DNA of 64,000 nt from Spongilla lacustris. Its lineage: Eukaryota; Porifera; Demospongiae; Spongillida; Spongillidae. This document shows positions 33,654 to 42,615 of this stretch, in pieces. The notes beneath the pieces were generated by a model, which saw nothing but the letters and a program-made list of their open reading frames with translations, ran no database searches and had not been told where the DNA came from. The DNA lies in contig OX442427.1 in assembly GCA_949361645.1 (NCBI GenBank), forward strand, positions 1,188,206 to 1,252,205, read 5' to 3'. Each line of letters opens with the position of its first letter. Position 1 is the stretch's first letter. The position numbers and the translations under genes are program-made.

Positions 33654-35415
33654 AAGTGGGCTAGGACATGAACACCTGCATACTAGACCTGCTGATGTCC
33701 TTCTGCCAAATTGGTTTTGCTTCAGACCTGCAGCCCCCTTTACTTCACTGTGGTCTCACCGCTTGGTTCAACCCATATTGTTGAAGCAGGTACCACAACT
33801 GGGTCAGCTGCCCTCTTAGCACTGAGAAGAAATGAAGCATGCCAACAATGACCATGCAGAAGTGCACCAAGCTCAACTGGGTATGTGTCCCAATGACAGT
33901 GGAGAGGCTCAGCGTACGTTTTCTCGATTGGCCACCAGACTTTCTGTGAAGTCTTCAGTACCCAGACCAGAAGCACTGTCAAGCATATTATATGCCGCAA
34001 GGCTGGACATGACACTGATCAGAGCCATGCAATGCAAGGGCATTGCTAAGCAGAGTTACTCTAGGTTGATGTTTGTAGTAAAATGACATATCATTATTTA
34101 GTTAGTATAGTTGTTGTTATTAGGATTTTAGTGCGATATTATAGGAGTATATTTAAATATTATCATTATATTACATTAGTGTGTACATGTATACATATAA
34201 TATTATTATTATGGTCTAAGTAAGAATTCTTGTATGGGATCTGCTGCAATTTAAAAAAAAAAGCCATCATGTGTTAGCGCTAATGCATGTTGTGAATGGA
34301 TTAATATTTATGATGTTGTAGCCATGCAGTTGTATGGCTTTACCATACACCTGTATCCAATTTCTTTACTGCTGCTTCTTGTACTTGCACACTCTGCAGG
34401 GAAATCAGTCAAACAGTGTAATTGCGTATGTCTATTGCAAAGCATGTCAAATAAGAGCTCCATTGAAAAGGCAGCACGGGTGTATTTTGTTTGAGACTCT
34501 CGACTGATTTCCACCCTTATATAGTTCAGTTATGACCACATACTCTCTGACAGAACTTCTGGACATGACGTCCATTGCGTGTTTCCCATTGTCGTCGTGT
34601 GTCAAATTTATACACACTGATGGGTGTGGCGCACGTGCATTATTCATTAGTTAGATGGTCCCGAGTAACCGTGTCGTTCTTTCGCCAGAAAATAAGCCTA
34701 AAATGATCGCTCTTTGAGTAGGAGAAATTTTTAAAACCATCTGCCGGGCGGGTTTCGAGAAAAATTGGTTATAAGGATGGGCCAAAGAAGAACGTACTTT
34801 GACTGTGCTATCATTCTTTTTAAGTACGAAATTGGTTGTGGAATAGCTCAAAATTATAATGGTTGTGTATATTGAATTGGTAGTGGCAAATAGCGCCTCT
34901 CAGTCTGAAGTCTGAACGTAAACCACAAAATAATTAGCTTCTCTAGGATCCCAAACACCAAAATACCGTAATGTTCGAATGTGTTCTAATCAGAAAACCC
35001 AATTGTCCACGGCTTAACGCAGTTAAACGGAGTTATTAACCCAACAGGGTGCGGGTGGCGCATGCGCAAAGGCCCCGCGGCATGGCAAGTTGCTTCAGTC
35101 AGCTTATTAAAAAGTCATTATAAAAAAGGTTTTAGTCCTGAATCGAACTGTAATCAGTGCGCTAACATCCTGTAACAAGGGTAAACTTCGTCCTCGTGGG
35201 TTTAACGGTACTAGGTCCCATGTAAGATTTAATTGAAGTGTCATGAATACGATTAGCAAAACTCCCGAATTACGGAAATTATACATTCATTATTTTACAT
35301 ACCTAGATTTTGCACATAATTTCAGCCAGCTAGATAATGTAGGTTTGTAATAGTGAATGGATAATTTCCGTAATTCCCGCGCGCGGTTTTTTTACTGACG
35401 CAACTGCATACAACC

Positions 35416-35521
35416 CAGCAAAAAAAGTTTAGTGAAACGGCAAACTATATCACTCCAAATCCTGATTCTGAGTGATATAGTAGGCCGTTTTGAGTGAAAT
35501 CCACCAAACTTTTTTTGCTGT
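35416..35521. repeat. ~105-bp imperfect hairpin
   Basis: CAGCAAAAAAAGTTT at the left pairs with AAACTTTTTTTGCTG at the right, and inside ACTATATCACTC pairs with GAGTGATATAGT. It resembles a small inverted-repeat transposon. Confidence 0.7.
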
Positions 35522-35598
35522 GAAGTGTACAAATCCTACCAATTTTATGTTCATTAAATTTATTTTAATTAAATTTTATATCTTGTTAATATATCTAT

Positions 35599-35599
<1 letters not shown>

Positions 35600-35666
<67 letters not shown>
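35600..35666 (+). repeat. (CA)n microsatellite
   Basis: About 33 uninterrupted CA units. Confidence 0.97.
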
Positions 35667-35668
<2 letters not shown>

Positions 35669-36559
35669 GGTGGCAGTCCATTGATGAAGGCTGAGGTGTA
35701 TATGCTATGTGTGGTTGGTGTCTGGAGGAACCTGTATCCAGTCCTTCACGAGGTCCTTCACACTATTTTTCAACTTTTTGTTGTATTTAATGATGCATGC
35801 ATGGTGCTTACAAATCCGACATCCACACCAATTTATTTGAATGACAGTCTTGTTTCATGTACACGCTTTTTTCTCAGTGTCTATATATAGAAATTCTTTT
35901 TTAAATAATGGCATACTACTGTACTGTGCTACATAGAGCATGACCTATAGAATGACAGTTGCCTCTTTAAGGCTTGGTGGCTGGGACATACAGTAATCCC
36001 CACAGCTTTCTTAGTTGCCACCAAATCTTAAGCCTCAAGAGTGCACAACATGATTATAGCATGCATGCAAAAGATCTGCATGGCATATACACATCACAAG
36101 CTATAGCAATCGAGCCACAAGAAAGATGTACACATCAGTGCAACCTGAAATTTAAAAACAACCTATCCAGTGTTTCCAGCGGATCTTGCACAAGAAAGTG
36201 ATCAAACTAAAGCTGGCTCTCCACTCAGAAATTGAAGAACATGGTTTTGCTCTGGCTTCATATAAGACTGAGTGCATTCAGAGCTATATATAGACACTTG
36301 CCCTTGGTCACAACCTTGAAGTACACTTTTGGCAAACCTTTTACTGTGTAGGTCCTATGCCCATACTTTCCCTATAGTAAAACAAACTCAATATTGAAAT
36401 CAACGCAAATTTTGGATTACTTTAAAAACCCACGCGTCCAGGCATCTATATACACAGACCCGCTATAGAGCCTTGGTGTGCTGGTAGAATTATCTCACGC
36501 ACACTGACGGCAATGCGTCTCAGTTTTACTATAAAAATAATATTTTAAAAAGAACGATT

Positions 36560-38083
36560 TTAAAATATCTCGGCTCGTTCTTCGTTGACGTCACCATTGT
36601 GAAACAGTACCAAGTTGAAGTCCATCGTATCCGCATCGTTCTTGTGCCTTGCTTCGAAATCCTTCACCCGGACAGGAAAAGGGCTGCCTTTAATGTGCTG
36701 ACCGTTGATCCGGATGTGCAGTCTCTGTACGCCCGGGATGGTCGTGACGTAACTCACCGTGTATTGCGCGAGAGAGGTCTTCCTCACGTGACACCGCAGC
36801 GCCGAGTCGTTTAGTACGAGCTCTGCTGTAATGCTATCAACTGGATCGAATACGTTTTCGCCAAACTCATCTTTAACCAATATTGTCACGATGGTCGTTT
36901 CGTTCACACTTGTCAAGTGCAGGCTGTCTCCGATCGCGCGGCATTTGAGCGGGCACACACACGACGTGTAGACTGCATCGTGAGGGGTGAACTTCTCACG
37001 CAGGAACTGAGGGTTAAAAATTACATTGGCCCTGTCGCATGGAATCAGGAGGCTGGGGTCTAAGTCGCGCACAATCGCTTCAGTCTGGGTGATGACGTAT
37101 TTCTTAATTGCGAGTATTTCCGCTTCCGTTCCCTTTGATAATCGCTCCTCCGCAAAATGGAGGGTGCCCGTCAGTTGAGCCTGAATGACCTCAGTCGCCT
37201 CTTTCTGTTCCACCAATCTATTCAATTTACGGTCCGTAATCTTATGGAGACAGGACAAGAACCTTCCCTTCATCTCTTCTAGCTGATCTTGCAGCACCTT
37301 GATCGTTTGGATTATATCCTCCTCAACCGCATCCCGCTGCGATGCGATAGCGGCGCTGTTTGCGTCTACGTTTATAAGAGCCTGGTTGATAGCCTCGAGA
37401 TGCGCCTTGAGTGGATTTACCTTGGCTTCGATGACTTGTCTGTTCCTGGCGAAACTCGTCGCTATGTAGTCGTAGTGGTGGTTGGTGTGCTGTTGGGCGA
37501 GACAGCATCTGCACACCAGCTCCTCGCACGACTCGCAGTACATCTCTAGCTCTTTGTTGGTGTGCTTTGGACAGAGGAGCGCCTTTTTTTTGAATGTGAG
37601 CATGCCGACCGCTTCATCTTGGACCGCACGAATGCTGACTATCTCGTGCCCAGCCAGCTCGCTCCATCTCTCGTGCGTCTTTACGCACTGGTTGCAGATA
37701 CACTGGCCACAGTCTCGGCAGAACGAGGTGGAATGCCCATCGCCGCATTTTTCGCACTCCTGTATTAGTTGACCGCCGTGGGAAATCGTCTTTTGGAGTA
37801 CGTCCTGTATATCAAATAAGTGATGAAGATGAAACGCCGGCACGAGTTCGCCAACCCCTTCGTCCGTCAGGTAGGTGATGCGCGGACAGGAAGGGCACTG
37901 TATGGAGGCGACTCCTTTCTTGTGTTTGACCGCTTGTTCTAGGCACTGTTGGCAGAATACGTGAAGGCACGGGAGGACCCGTGGGTCTGTGTAGCAACGG
38001 AGGCAAAGTGCGCACTTTAGTCGCTCTGTCACATTCCGGAGCGTCTCTACTGCGTTTTCGCTCGGTGATGCTGGCTCGAGCAT
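36560..38083 (-). CDS. TRIM protein lacking NHL repeats
   Basis: An intronless 507-residue protein, paralogous to the TRIM-NHL genes but ending after the filamin domain. RING finger at about 24-70 ([21 protein letters not shown]...CPSC); B-box 1 (CEKCGDGHSTSFCRDCGQCICNQC...H); B-box 2 (CPKHTNKELEMYCESCEELVC...H); a coiled coil (LQDQLEEMKGRFLSCLHKI); and a filamin-type domain ending HIKGSPFPVRV at about 470. A 30-residue unrelated tail then stops where relatives enter the propeller. I saw no NHL remnant in the 3' flank, so the loss looks clean. Retaining the RING implies it may still ubiquitinate or compete in TRIM dimers, but without the usual target-binding propeller. Its start is divergent from, and 553 bp from, the preferred start of the next TRIM gene. 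Confidence 0.9.
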   Translation of the reverse strand: MLEPASPSENAVETLRNVTERLKCALCLRCYTDPRVLPCLHVFCQQCLEQAVKHKKGVASIQCPSCPRITYLTDEGVGELVPAFHLHHLFDIQDVLQKTISHGGQLIQECEKCGDGHSTSFCRDCGQCICNQCVKTHERWSELAGHEIVSIRAVQDEAVGMLTFKKKALLCPKHTNKELEMYCESCEELVCRCCLAQQHTNHHYDYIATSFARNRQVIEAKVNPLKAHLEAINQALINVDANSAAIASQRDAVEEDIIQTIKVLQDQLEEMKGRFLSCLHKITDRKLNRLVEQKEATEVIQAQLTGTLHFAEERLSKGTEAEILAIKKYVITQTEAIVRDLDPSLLIPCDRANVIFNPQFLREKFTPHDAVYTSCVCPLKCRAIGDSLHLTSVNETTIVTILVKDEFGENVFDPVDSITAELVLNDSALRCHVRKTSLAQYTVSYVTTIPGVQRLHIRINGQHIKGSPFPVRVKDFEARHKNDADTMDFNLVLFHNGDVNEERAEIF

Positions 38084-38636
38084 TTGCGTTTTATCGACTG
38101 CCAGTATACCTATACGGAGGTATTAAAGGGTGAACCGGAGAAAAAGGGCGCGCGCAGGTAGAGAGGCTAGCTAGCTGCTACACATGTAAAATGCTAATTT
38201 CTACTTGATCATAAAAGCCCTTACCGCTAGCGCTCCGCTTTAAGACAAAGAGATCCAACTCCCGCAAGAAGCACTGCGTATTTGCTTTTATATTAAGCCG
38301 GGTGTCATAATAACATTGATAATTGCTTGTTGGCAGTATGTGTAACCTATTGAAGTAACGTGATTAGCACCACTTACCCGGAATACTACGAGCCTGATGT
38401 GATAAAATGTGCTTTTAAGTGATTTAAGATCGCCATATTGGTACAAACTGAGTGATAAATGATAATTTAATATCATGCTATACAGGTGTATCGCTGAGAT
38501 ACCGGATTATCCTGTACTAATTCCATACGGACGTCTCAAAAAGGCATTTACATCGCCGCTCCAGCTATTCAGAGCTTTGATAAGTGCGATACCGTATATG
38601 GATAATCTATTATCTGTTTTAATAACTAACGCTGCC
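38084..38636. promoter_or_regulatory. Shared divergent promoter interval of two TRIM genes
   Basis: The only sequence between the head-to-head starts at 38083 (minus) and 38637 (plus). No clear TATA box or CpG-rich core is obvious. A bidirectional promoter is inferred from geometry alone. Confidence 0.4.
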
Positions 38637-40970
38637 ATGTCCGATAAGATAGTCGTGGAGACGCTCCAGAAAGTTGAAGACCAGCTGACATGCGCTGTCT
38701 GCCTCAACTGCTACACTGACCCTCGGGTCCTTCCGTGCCTCCACGTTTTTTGTCAGGAATGTCTCAAATTAATAGTCAAGACGGACAACGAGTCCAATTA
38801 CGTCAGCTGTCCATCGTGCCGCCGTGTGGCTCGGCTCACAGGGGCTGGGACAGCCGACCTCGTGCCCGCTTTTCACATCCACCACCTCTTCGACATCCAG
38901 GACGCTCTCAAAAAGGCGGGAACCATCGAGAAGAGCCAGTGCGAGAAGTGCCAGCAGCACCTGGCCACCGCCTTCTGTCGCAACTGCGGGCAGTACGTGT
39001 GCGACCAGTGCGTCAAGACCCACAAGCTGTGGAGCGAACTGACCAGTCACGAGGTCGTGAGCATTCACAGGGTGCAGGACGACGCGGCCAAGCTCGTCCC
39101 TGTCAAGAAGAAGGCCCTGCTGTGCTCGAGGCACGCGAACAAGGACCTGGAGTTGTACTGCGAGACGTGCGCGGAGCTGATATGCCACAACTGCACGGTG
39201 CAGCAGCACAAGGAACACAGCTACGACCTCGTCACGGACGTGTTCTCCACGCACAAGGAAGCCATAGAGGCTAAGCTGGCCCCTCTCAAGGATATGCTGG
39301 ACAAGGTCAACCGTGCCCTGTTGATCTTTGACGTCACCATGGAGAGCATAGTGACCCAGCAGAAGGCCATCGGCGTGGACATTGAGGAGACCATCAGACA
39401 TCTCCATGAGGAGCTGGAACAGAGGAAAGTGGAGTTTCTTGACCAGCTCCACGAGACAGCAGGTGAGAAGATGAAGTCTCTGACCGCCCAGAGGGACCAG
39501 GTGGAGCTGATGCAGACCCAGCTCGGAAGCGCCGTCGATTTCACCGAGGAGCGTCTCAGGACAGGTTCAGAGGGAGAGATACTGGCTGTTAAGAAGTATG
39601 TCGTGACAAAATCGCAGGAGCTGATTCGTGAATTTGACCGGGACCTGCTGGTCCCACGCCAGAGAGCCAACGTCATCTTTAAACCCCAGAGGCTGAAGGA
39701 GATATCAAAGCCGTATAGGGCCGTGGGGCTTGCAGGAGTCGCCCCACAGAAGTGTGTGATCATTGGAGGCAGCCACGTTGCCATGGCGAATGAGCCCTTC
39801 ACCCTGCTTGTGCAGATCAAAGACGAGAATGACCAGGACTACCTAGAGCCTGTGGAGAACATCACAGCAGAGCTCGTGTCGCCCACGACGACTCTGATCT
39901 GTGAGGTAGAAATGGAGGACGAACCGGCAAAGTATTCCATTAGGTGCACCCCAACCCTCTGCAAGGAACACGAGCTTCATGTCCTGATTGGTGGAGAACA
40001 CATCCAGGGAAGCCCATTCCAAGTACTGGTCAAACGATCCATCACAGACATCACAAGGTCACCCAAAGTGGTGGCCAAGCTCAAGAAGCCATGTGGCGTG
40101 GTGTGCAATAATCGTGCGGAGCTCATTGTCGTGGAGAGTGGTCTGCACAAGGTGTCCATCTTCACGTCACGCGGATTGAAGTTGGTGAAGAGGTTTGGAT
40201 CTCGAGGTACCAGCTCTGGACAGTTCGTTGATCCTAATGGGGTAACAGTGGACGGCAGTGACAACATACTGGTGGTGGACAGTGGAAACCATCGTATCCA
40301 GAAGTTTACTGCTGAGGGAGAGTTCATCACCACGGTTGGTACCAAGGGGGATGGACCCCTGCAGTTCAATCTCCCCACCAATATCAGGATCCACCCACAG
40401 TCTGGGAACATGTACGTCTGTGACCAGTACAACCACAGGATCCAGATCTTGAAGGAAGACTTCAGCTTTGTGAGCAGTTTTGGAAGAGAGGGCAGTGAAG
40501 ATGGAAACCTGTATGGTCCAACTGATGTGGCATTTGATGCAGCTGGCAATGTGTACGTATGCGACTCGTGGAACAACCGCATCCAAGTGTTTGACAGTGA
40601 TGGTAAATACGTGAGAAAATTCGGAGACAAGAAAAGTGAAGTGGACAGTGGACAGAGCCCCCTCCTGCCCTCAGTTGCTGTAAGTAAAAGTGATGGTGGT
40701 GAGATGGTGATGGCCACAGTCCCCTTCATTGAGAGTGCCAGTTGCATCAATATGCCATCTGGTCTGTATATCGACTGTGATGGTCATGTCTTCGTGACTG
40801 AGGCAGCTAACTGCGTTACCATCTTTAAGAGCGACGGAACGTTTGTTGCCTCATTTGGGACCGAGGGGAGTGGCCTGGTGGAGTTCAACAACCCTCATGG
40901 GATAGCAAGGAACAGCGAGGGAGTGGTATGCGTTAGTGACTACGGCAACGGTCGGATCCAGTTGTTCTAA
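38637..40970 (+). CDS. TRIM-NHL protein
   Basis: An intronless TRIM-NHL protein of 777 residues from ATG 38637. The frame is open to 38475, but MSDKIVVETLQKVEDQLTCAVCL aligns with the starts of the paralogues, so the upstream 54 codons are probably 5' UTR. RING ([21 protein letters not shown]...CPSC), B-box 1 ([24 protein letters not shown]), B-box 2 (CSRHANKDLELYCETCAELIC), coiled coil, filamin domain (ending HIQGSPFQVLV) and six-bladed NHL propeller. A longer insertion precedes the last blades than in the other copies. The central NHL DNA (40218-40505) is nearly identical to three paralogues. B-box 1 is also unusually similar at the DNA level to the gene at 57366. Putative cytoplasmic ubiquitin ligase; target unknown. 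Confidence 0.93.
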   Translation: MSDKIVVETLQKVEDQLTCAVCLNCYTDPRVLPCLHVFCQECLKLIVKTDNESNYVSCPSCRRVARLTGAGTADLVPAFHIHHLFDIQDALKKAGTIEKSQCEKCQQHLATAFCRNCGQYVCDQCVKTHKLWSELTSHEVVSIHRVQDDAAKLVPVKKKALLCSRHANKDLELYCETCAELICHNCTVQQHKEHSYDLVTDVFSTHKEAIEAKLAPLKDMLDKVNRALLIFDVTMESIVTQQKAIGVDIEETIRHLHEELEQRKVEFLDQLHETAGEKMKSLTAQRDQVELMQTQLGSAVDFTEERLRTGSEGEILAVKKYVVTKSQELIREFDRDLLVPRQRANVIFKPQRLKEISKPYRAVGLAGVAPQKCVIIGGSHVAMANEPFTLLVQIKDENDQDYLEPVENITAELVSPTTTLICEVEMEDEPAKYSIRCTPTLCKEHELHVLIGGEHIQGSPFQVLVKRSITDITRSPKVVAKLKKPCGVVCNNRAELIVVESGLHKVSIFTSRGLKLVKRFGSRGTSSGQFVDPNGVTVDGSDNILVVDSGNHRIQKFTAEGEFITTVGTKGDGPLQFNLPTNIRIHPQSGNMYVCDQYNHRIQILKEDFSFVSSFGREGSEDGNLYGPTDVAFDAAGNVYVCDSWNNRIQVFDSDGKYVRKFGDKKSEVDSGQSPLLPSVAVSKSDGGEMVMATVPFIESASCINMPSGLYIDCDGHVFVTEAANCVTIFKSDGTFVASFGTEGSGLVEFNNPHGIARNSEGVVCVSDYGNGRIQLF
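40218..40505 (+). repeat. NHL cassette, copy 2
   Basis: Near-identical to the other cassettes from GGACAGTTC to GGCAGTGAAGATGGA, after which it diverges (AACCTGTATGGT). Its left flank GGTACCAGCTCT matches copy 3. Confidence 0.9.
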
Positions 40971-41149
40971 GTGTGTGCTGTCAAGACGGACACAGGTCGG
41001 TGTGTACAGGGTGTTTTCAACTACGAACACAATAGTACCCTATGTTAGTATTTGTAATAACATGTGTGTGGTATGTGATTTGCAACAAGGTGCCTCACCC
41101 CACAAGATGGTACTGAGTTAATTATATGGGTAATTGCACAATTAAGTTG

Positions 41150-41305
41150 TTGTGCTGGTGCCCAGGCCATAATATAATAGATGGCATGCACTACTTGCTG
41201 GTGCCCAGGCCATAATAGATGGCATGCACTGCCCACTGGTGCCCAGTCCACAATAAAAATGGCGTGCACTGCCCAGGCCACAATAAAAATGGCGTGCACT
41301 GCCTA
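41150..41305 (+). repeat. ~40-bp tandem repeat
   Basis: Three to four degenerate units containing GGCATGCACTGCCCA and GGCCATAATA or CCACAATAAAAATGG. Confidence 0.8.
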
Positions 41306-41333
41306 TCATGGAGATGTTAACATGTGAAGAAGT

Positions 41334-41919
41334 AGAAGGGCGGGCCCTACCACCGCGTTTGCTCGGGTGGTAGGGCGTCAAGCCTATACCAAGATTTGTG
41401 CTGCTGCAATGGGCATTGCAGCTCCAATCGGATTGCAGCGTTCAAGTGGGTTCATTATCACCCAATTAGCGGTTGATGTGAGATAATTATGGGTTTCCTA
41501 GAAATATACTTTTTAACCCTGCAAGTACGTAAGCGAGCAAAGACGTTTTATAAGCGATTGTGTTACCAAGGCAGCTGAAGAGTTGGGCTACCCAACTATG
41601 AAGATGGAACAGCTAGATGTAGCAATAGCGTTTGTTGAAGGAAGAGATGTTTTTGCCATTCTGCCTACTGGATTCGGGAAGAGTTTGTGCTATGCTTGCT
41701 TACCAGCGTCATTTGACAGGATGTTAGAGCAAGATCAGGGCTATATGGCTCGTGGCCGCTTCTGCCATTTTGGTACGGCGGTGGTAAACCACACAATTAT
41801 CACGTAAATGTGTATATATAATATAATGATATTCACAGCATATATTACATAACTGTTCTGCACAAATCTTGGTATAGGCTTGACCCGACCAAACGCGGTG
41901 GTAGGGCCCGCCCTTCTAG
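41334..41919. mobile_element. TIR element carrying a RecQ-like fragment
   Basis: A left end at 41334 with AGAAGGGCGGGCCCTACCAC followed inward by CAAGCCTATACCAAGATTTGTG is mirrored at the right end (41866-41919) by CACAAATCTTGGTATAGGCTTG and a terminal GTGGTAGGGCCCGCCCTTCT. The interior has a short helicase-like coding segment. I could not define target duplications. The inner motif is shared with a fragment near 20390. Confidence 0.75.
41536..41735 (+). pseudogene. RecQ-like helicase N-terminal fragment
   Basis: The frame reads CVTKAAEELGYP followed by a RecQ-like lead into VEGRDVFAILPTGFGKSLCY, that is motif 0 plus the Walker A motif TGFGKS of superfamily 2 RecQ-type helicases. Only about 65 residues remain, and it loses similarity after LPASFDRM. 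There is no own start and no downstream motifs (DExH, III-VI). It is either a captured host gene piece or the relic of a transposon-encoded helicase. Confidence 0.65.
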
Positions 41920-41944
41920 TGAAGAAGTACAAAACTACTCTTTG

Positions 41945-42425
41945 TAAATTGTTCTGTATCTACCTTAGTAAACTACTCTGCATATGCCTTAGTAAACTAT
42001 TCTGCATATGCCTTAGTAAACTTCTCTGCATAAGCCTTAGTAAACTACTCTGCAATGCCTTAGTAAACTAGTCTGCATAAGCCTTACTACACTACTCTGC
42101 ATATGCCTTAGTAAACTAGTCTGCATATGCCTTAGTAAACTACTCTGCAATGCCTTAGTAAACTAGTCTGCATAAGCCTTACTACACTACTCTGCAATGT
42201 CTTAGTAAACTACTCTGCATATGCCTTAGTAAACTAGTCTGCATAAGCCTTACTACACTACTCTGCATATGCCTTAGTAAACTAGTCTGCATATGCCTTA
42301 GTAAACTATTCTGCATATGCCTTAGTAAACTAGTCTGCATAAGCCTTACTACACTACTCTGCATATGCCTTAGTAAACTACTCTGCATATGCCTTAGTAA
42401 GCTGTTCTGCAGTTCAATGACTAGT
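41945..42425 (+). repeat. 24-bp satellite
   Basis: About 20 copies of CTTAGTAAACTACTCTGCAT plus ATGC, alternating ACTACTC and ACTAGTC variants, some units 1-3 bp shorter. It lies just beyond the 3' end of the myosin gene. Confidence 0.92.
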
Positions 42426-42615
42426 AAACTCTTAAAACACATTTTTACTTCTCGAGATAACAGAGATTATACCAACAGACACATCAGTATTAGGTGTGAT
42501 GATAAATAGATGTCAGATTCAAAATGAAGCTCCAATTAACGCCATTCAAGTTTATATGCTTCCAGAAGTCAGGCCAACTCTAATAACCAGTGTGCCATGG
42601 CAGAGAGCACACCCC

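Larger units (their letters stand above)
30500..34065 (+). pseudogene. Decayed non-LTR reverse-transcriptase-like sequence
   Basis: Fragments in several frames match the order of a LINE-type reverse transcriptase family: LTAAGPSGLQIQHL (about 30624), KVDLRNAFNLVS (about 31033), WCYGEHPFLWHPLG and GVQQGDPLEPLLF (about 31135-31230), WYMDNGVLAG (RT active-site region with the second D of the YxDD box changed to N, about 31289), DIGPSLGLHLNPSKCELF (about 31358), then a C-terminal FGGDVVSRHNQLRDTFV block (about 32479). It is crossed by many stops and frame changes, so it is long dead. A 1.07-kb insertion (32580-33653) interrupts it, and the remaining C-terminal part resumes at 33654 and runs to about 34065. 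Confidence 0.78.
34070..36555. other. Gene-free region
   Basis: No supported gene. Contains a (CA)n run and a short hairpin listed separately, otherwise AT-rich unique-looking sequence. Confidence 0.5.

Noticed and set aside
39221..40750. Long minus-strand frames antisense to the TRIM-NHL gene
   Set aside because: Shadows of GC-rich coding sequence. The same antisense frames recur wherever the NHL cassette occurs.
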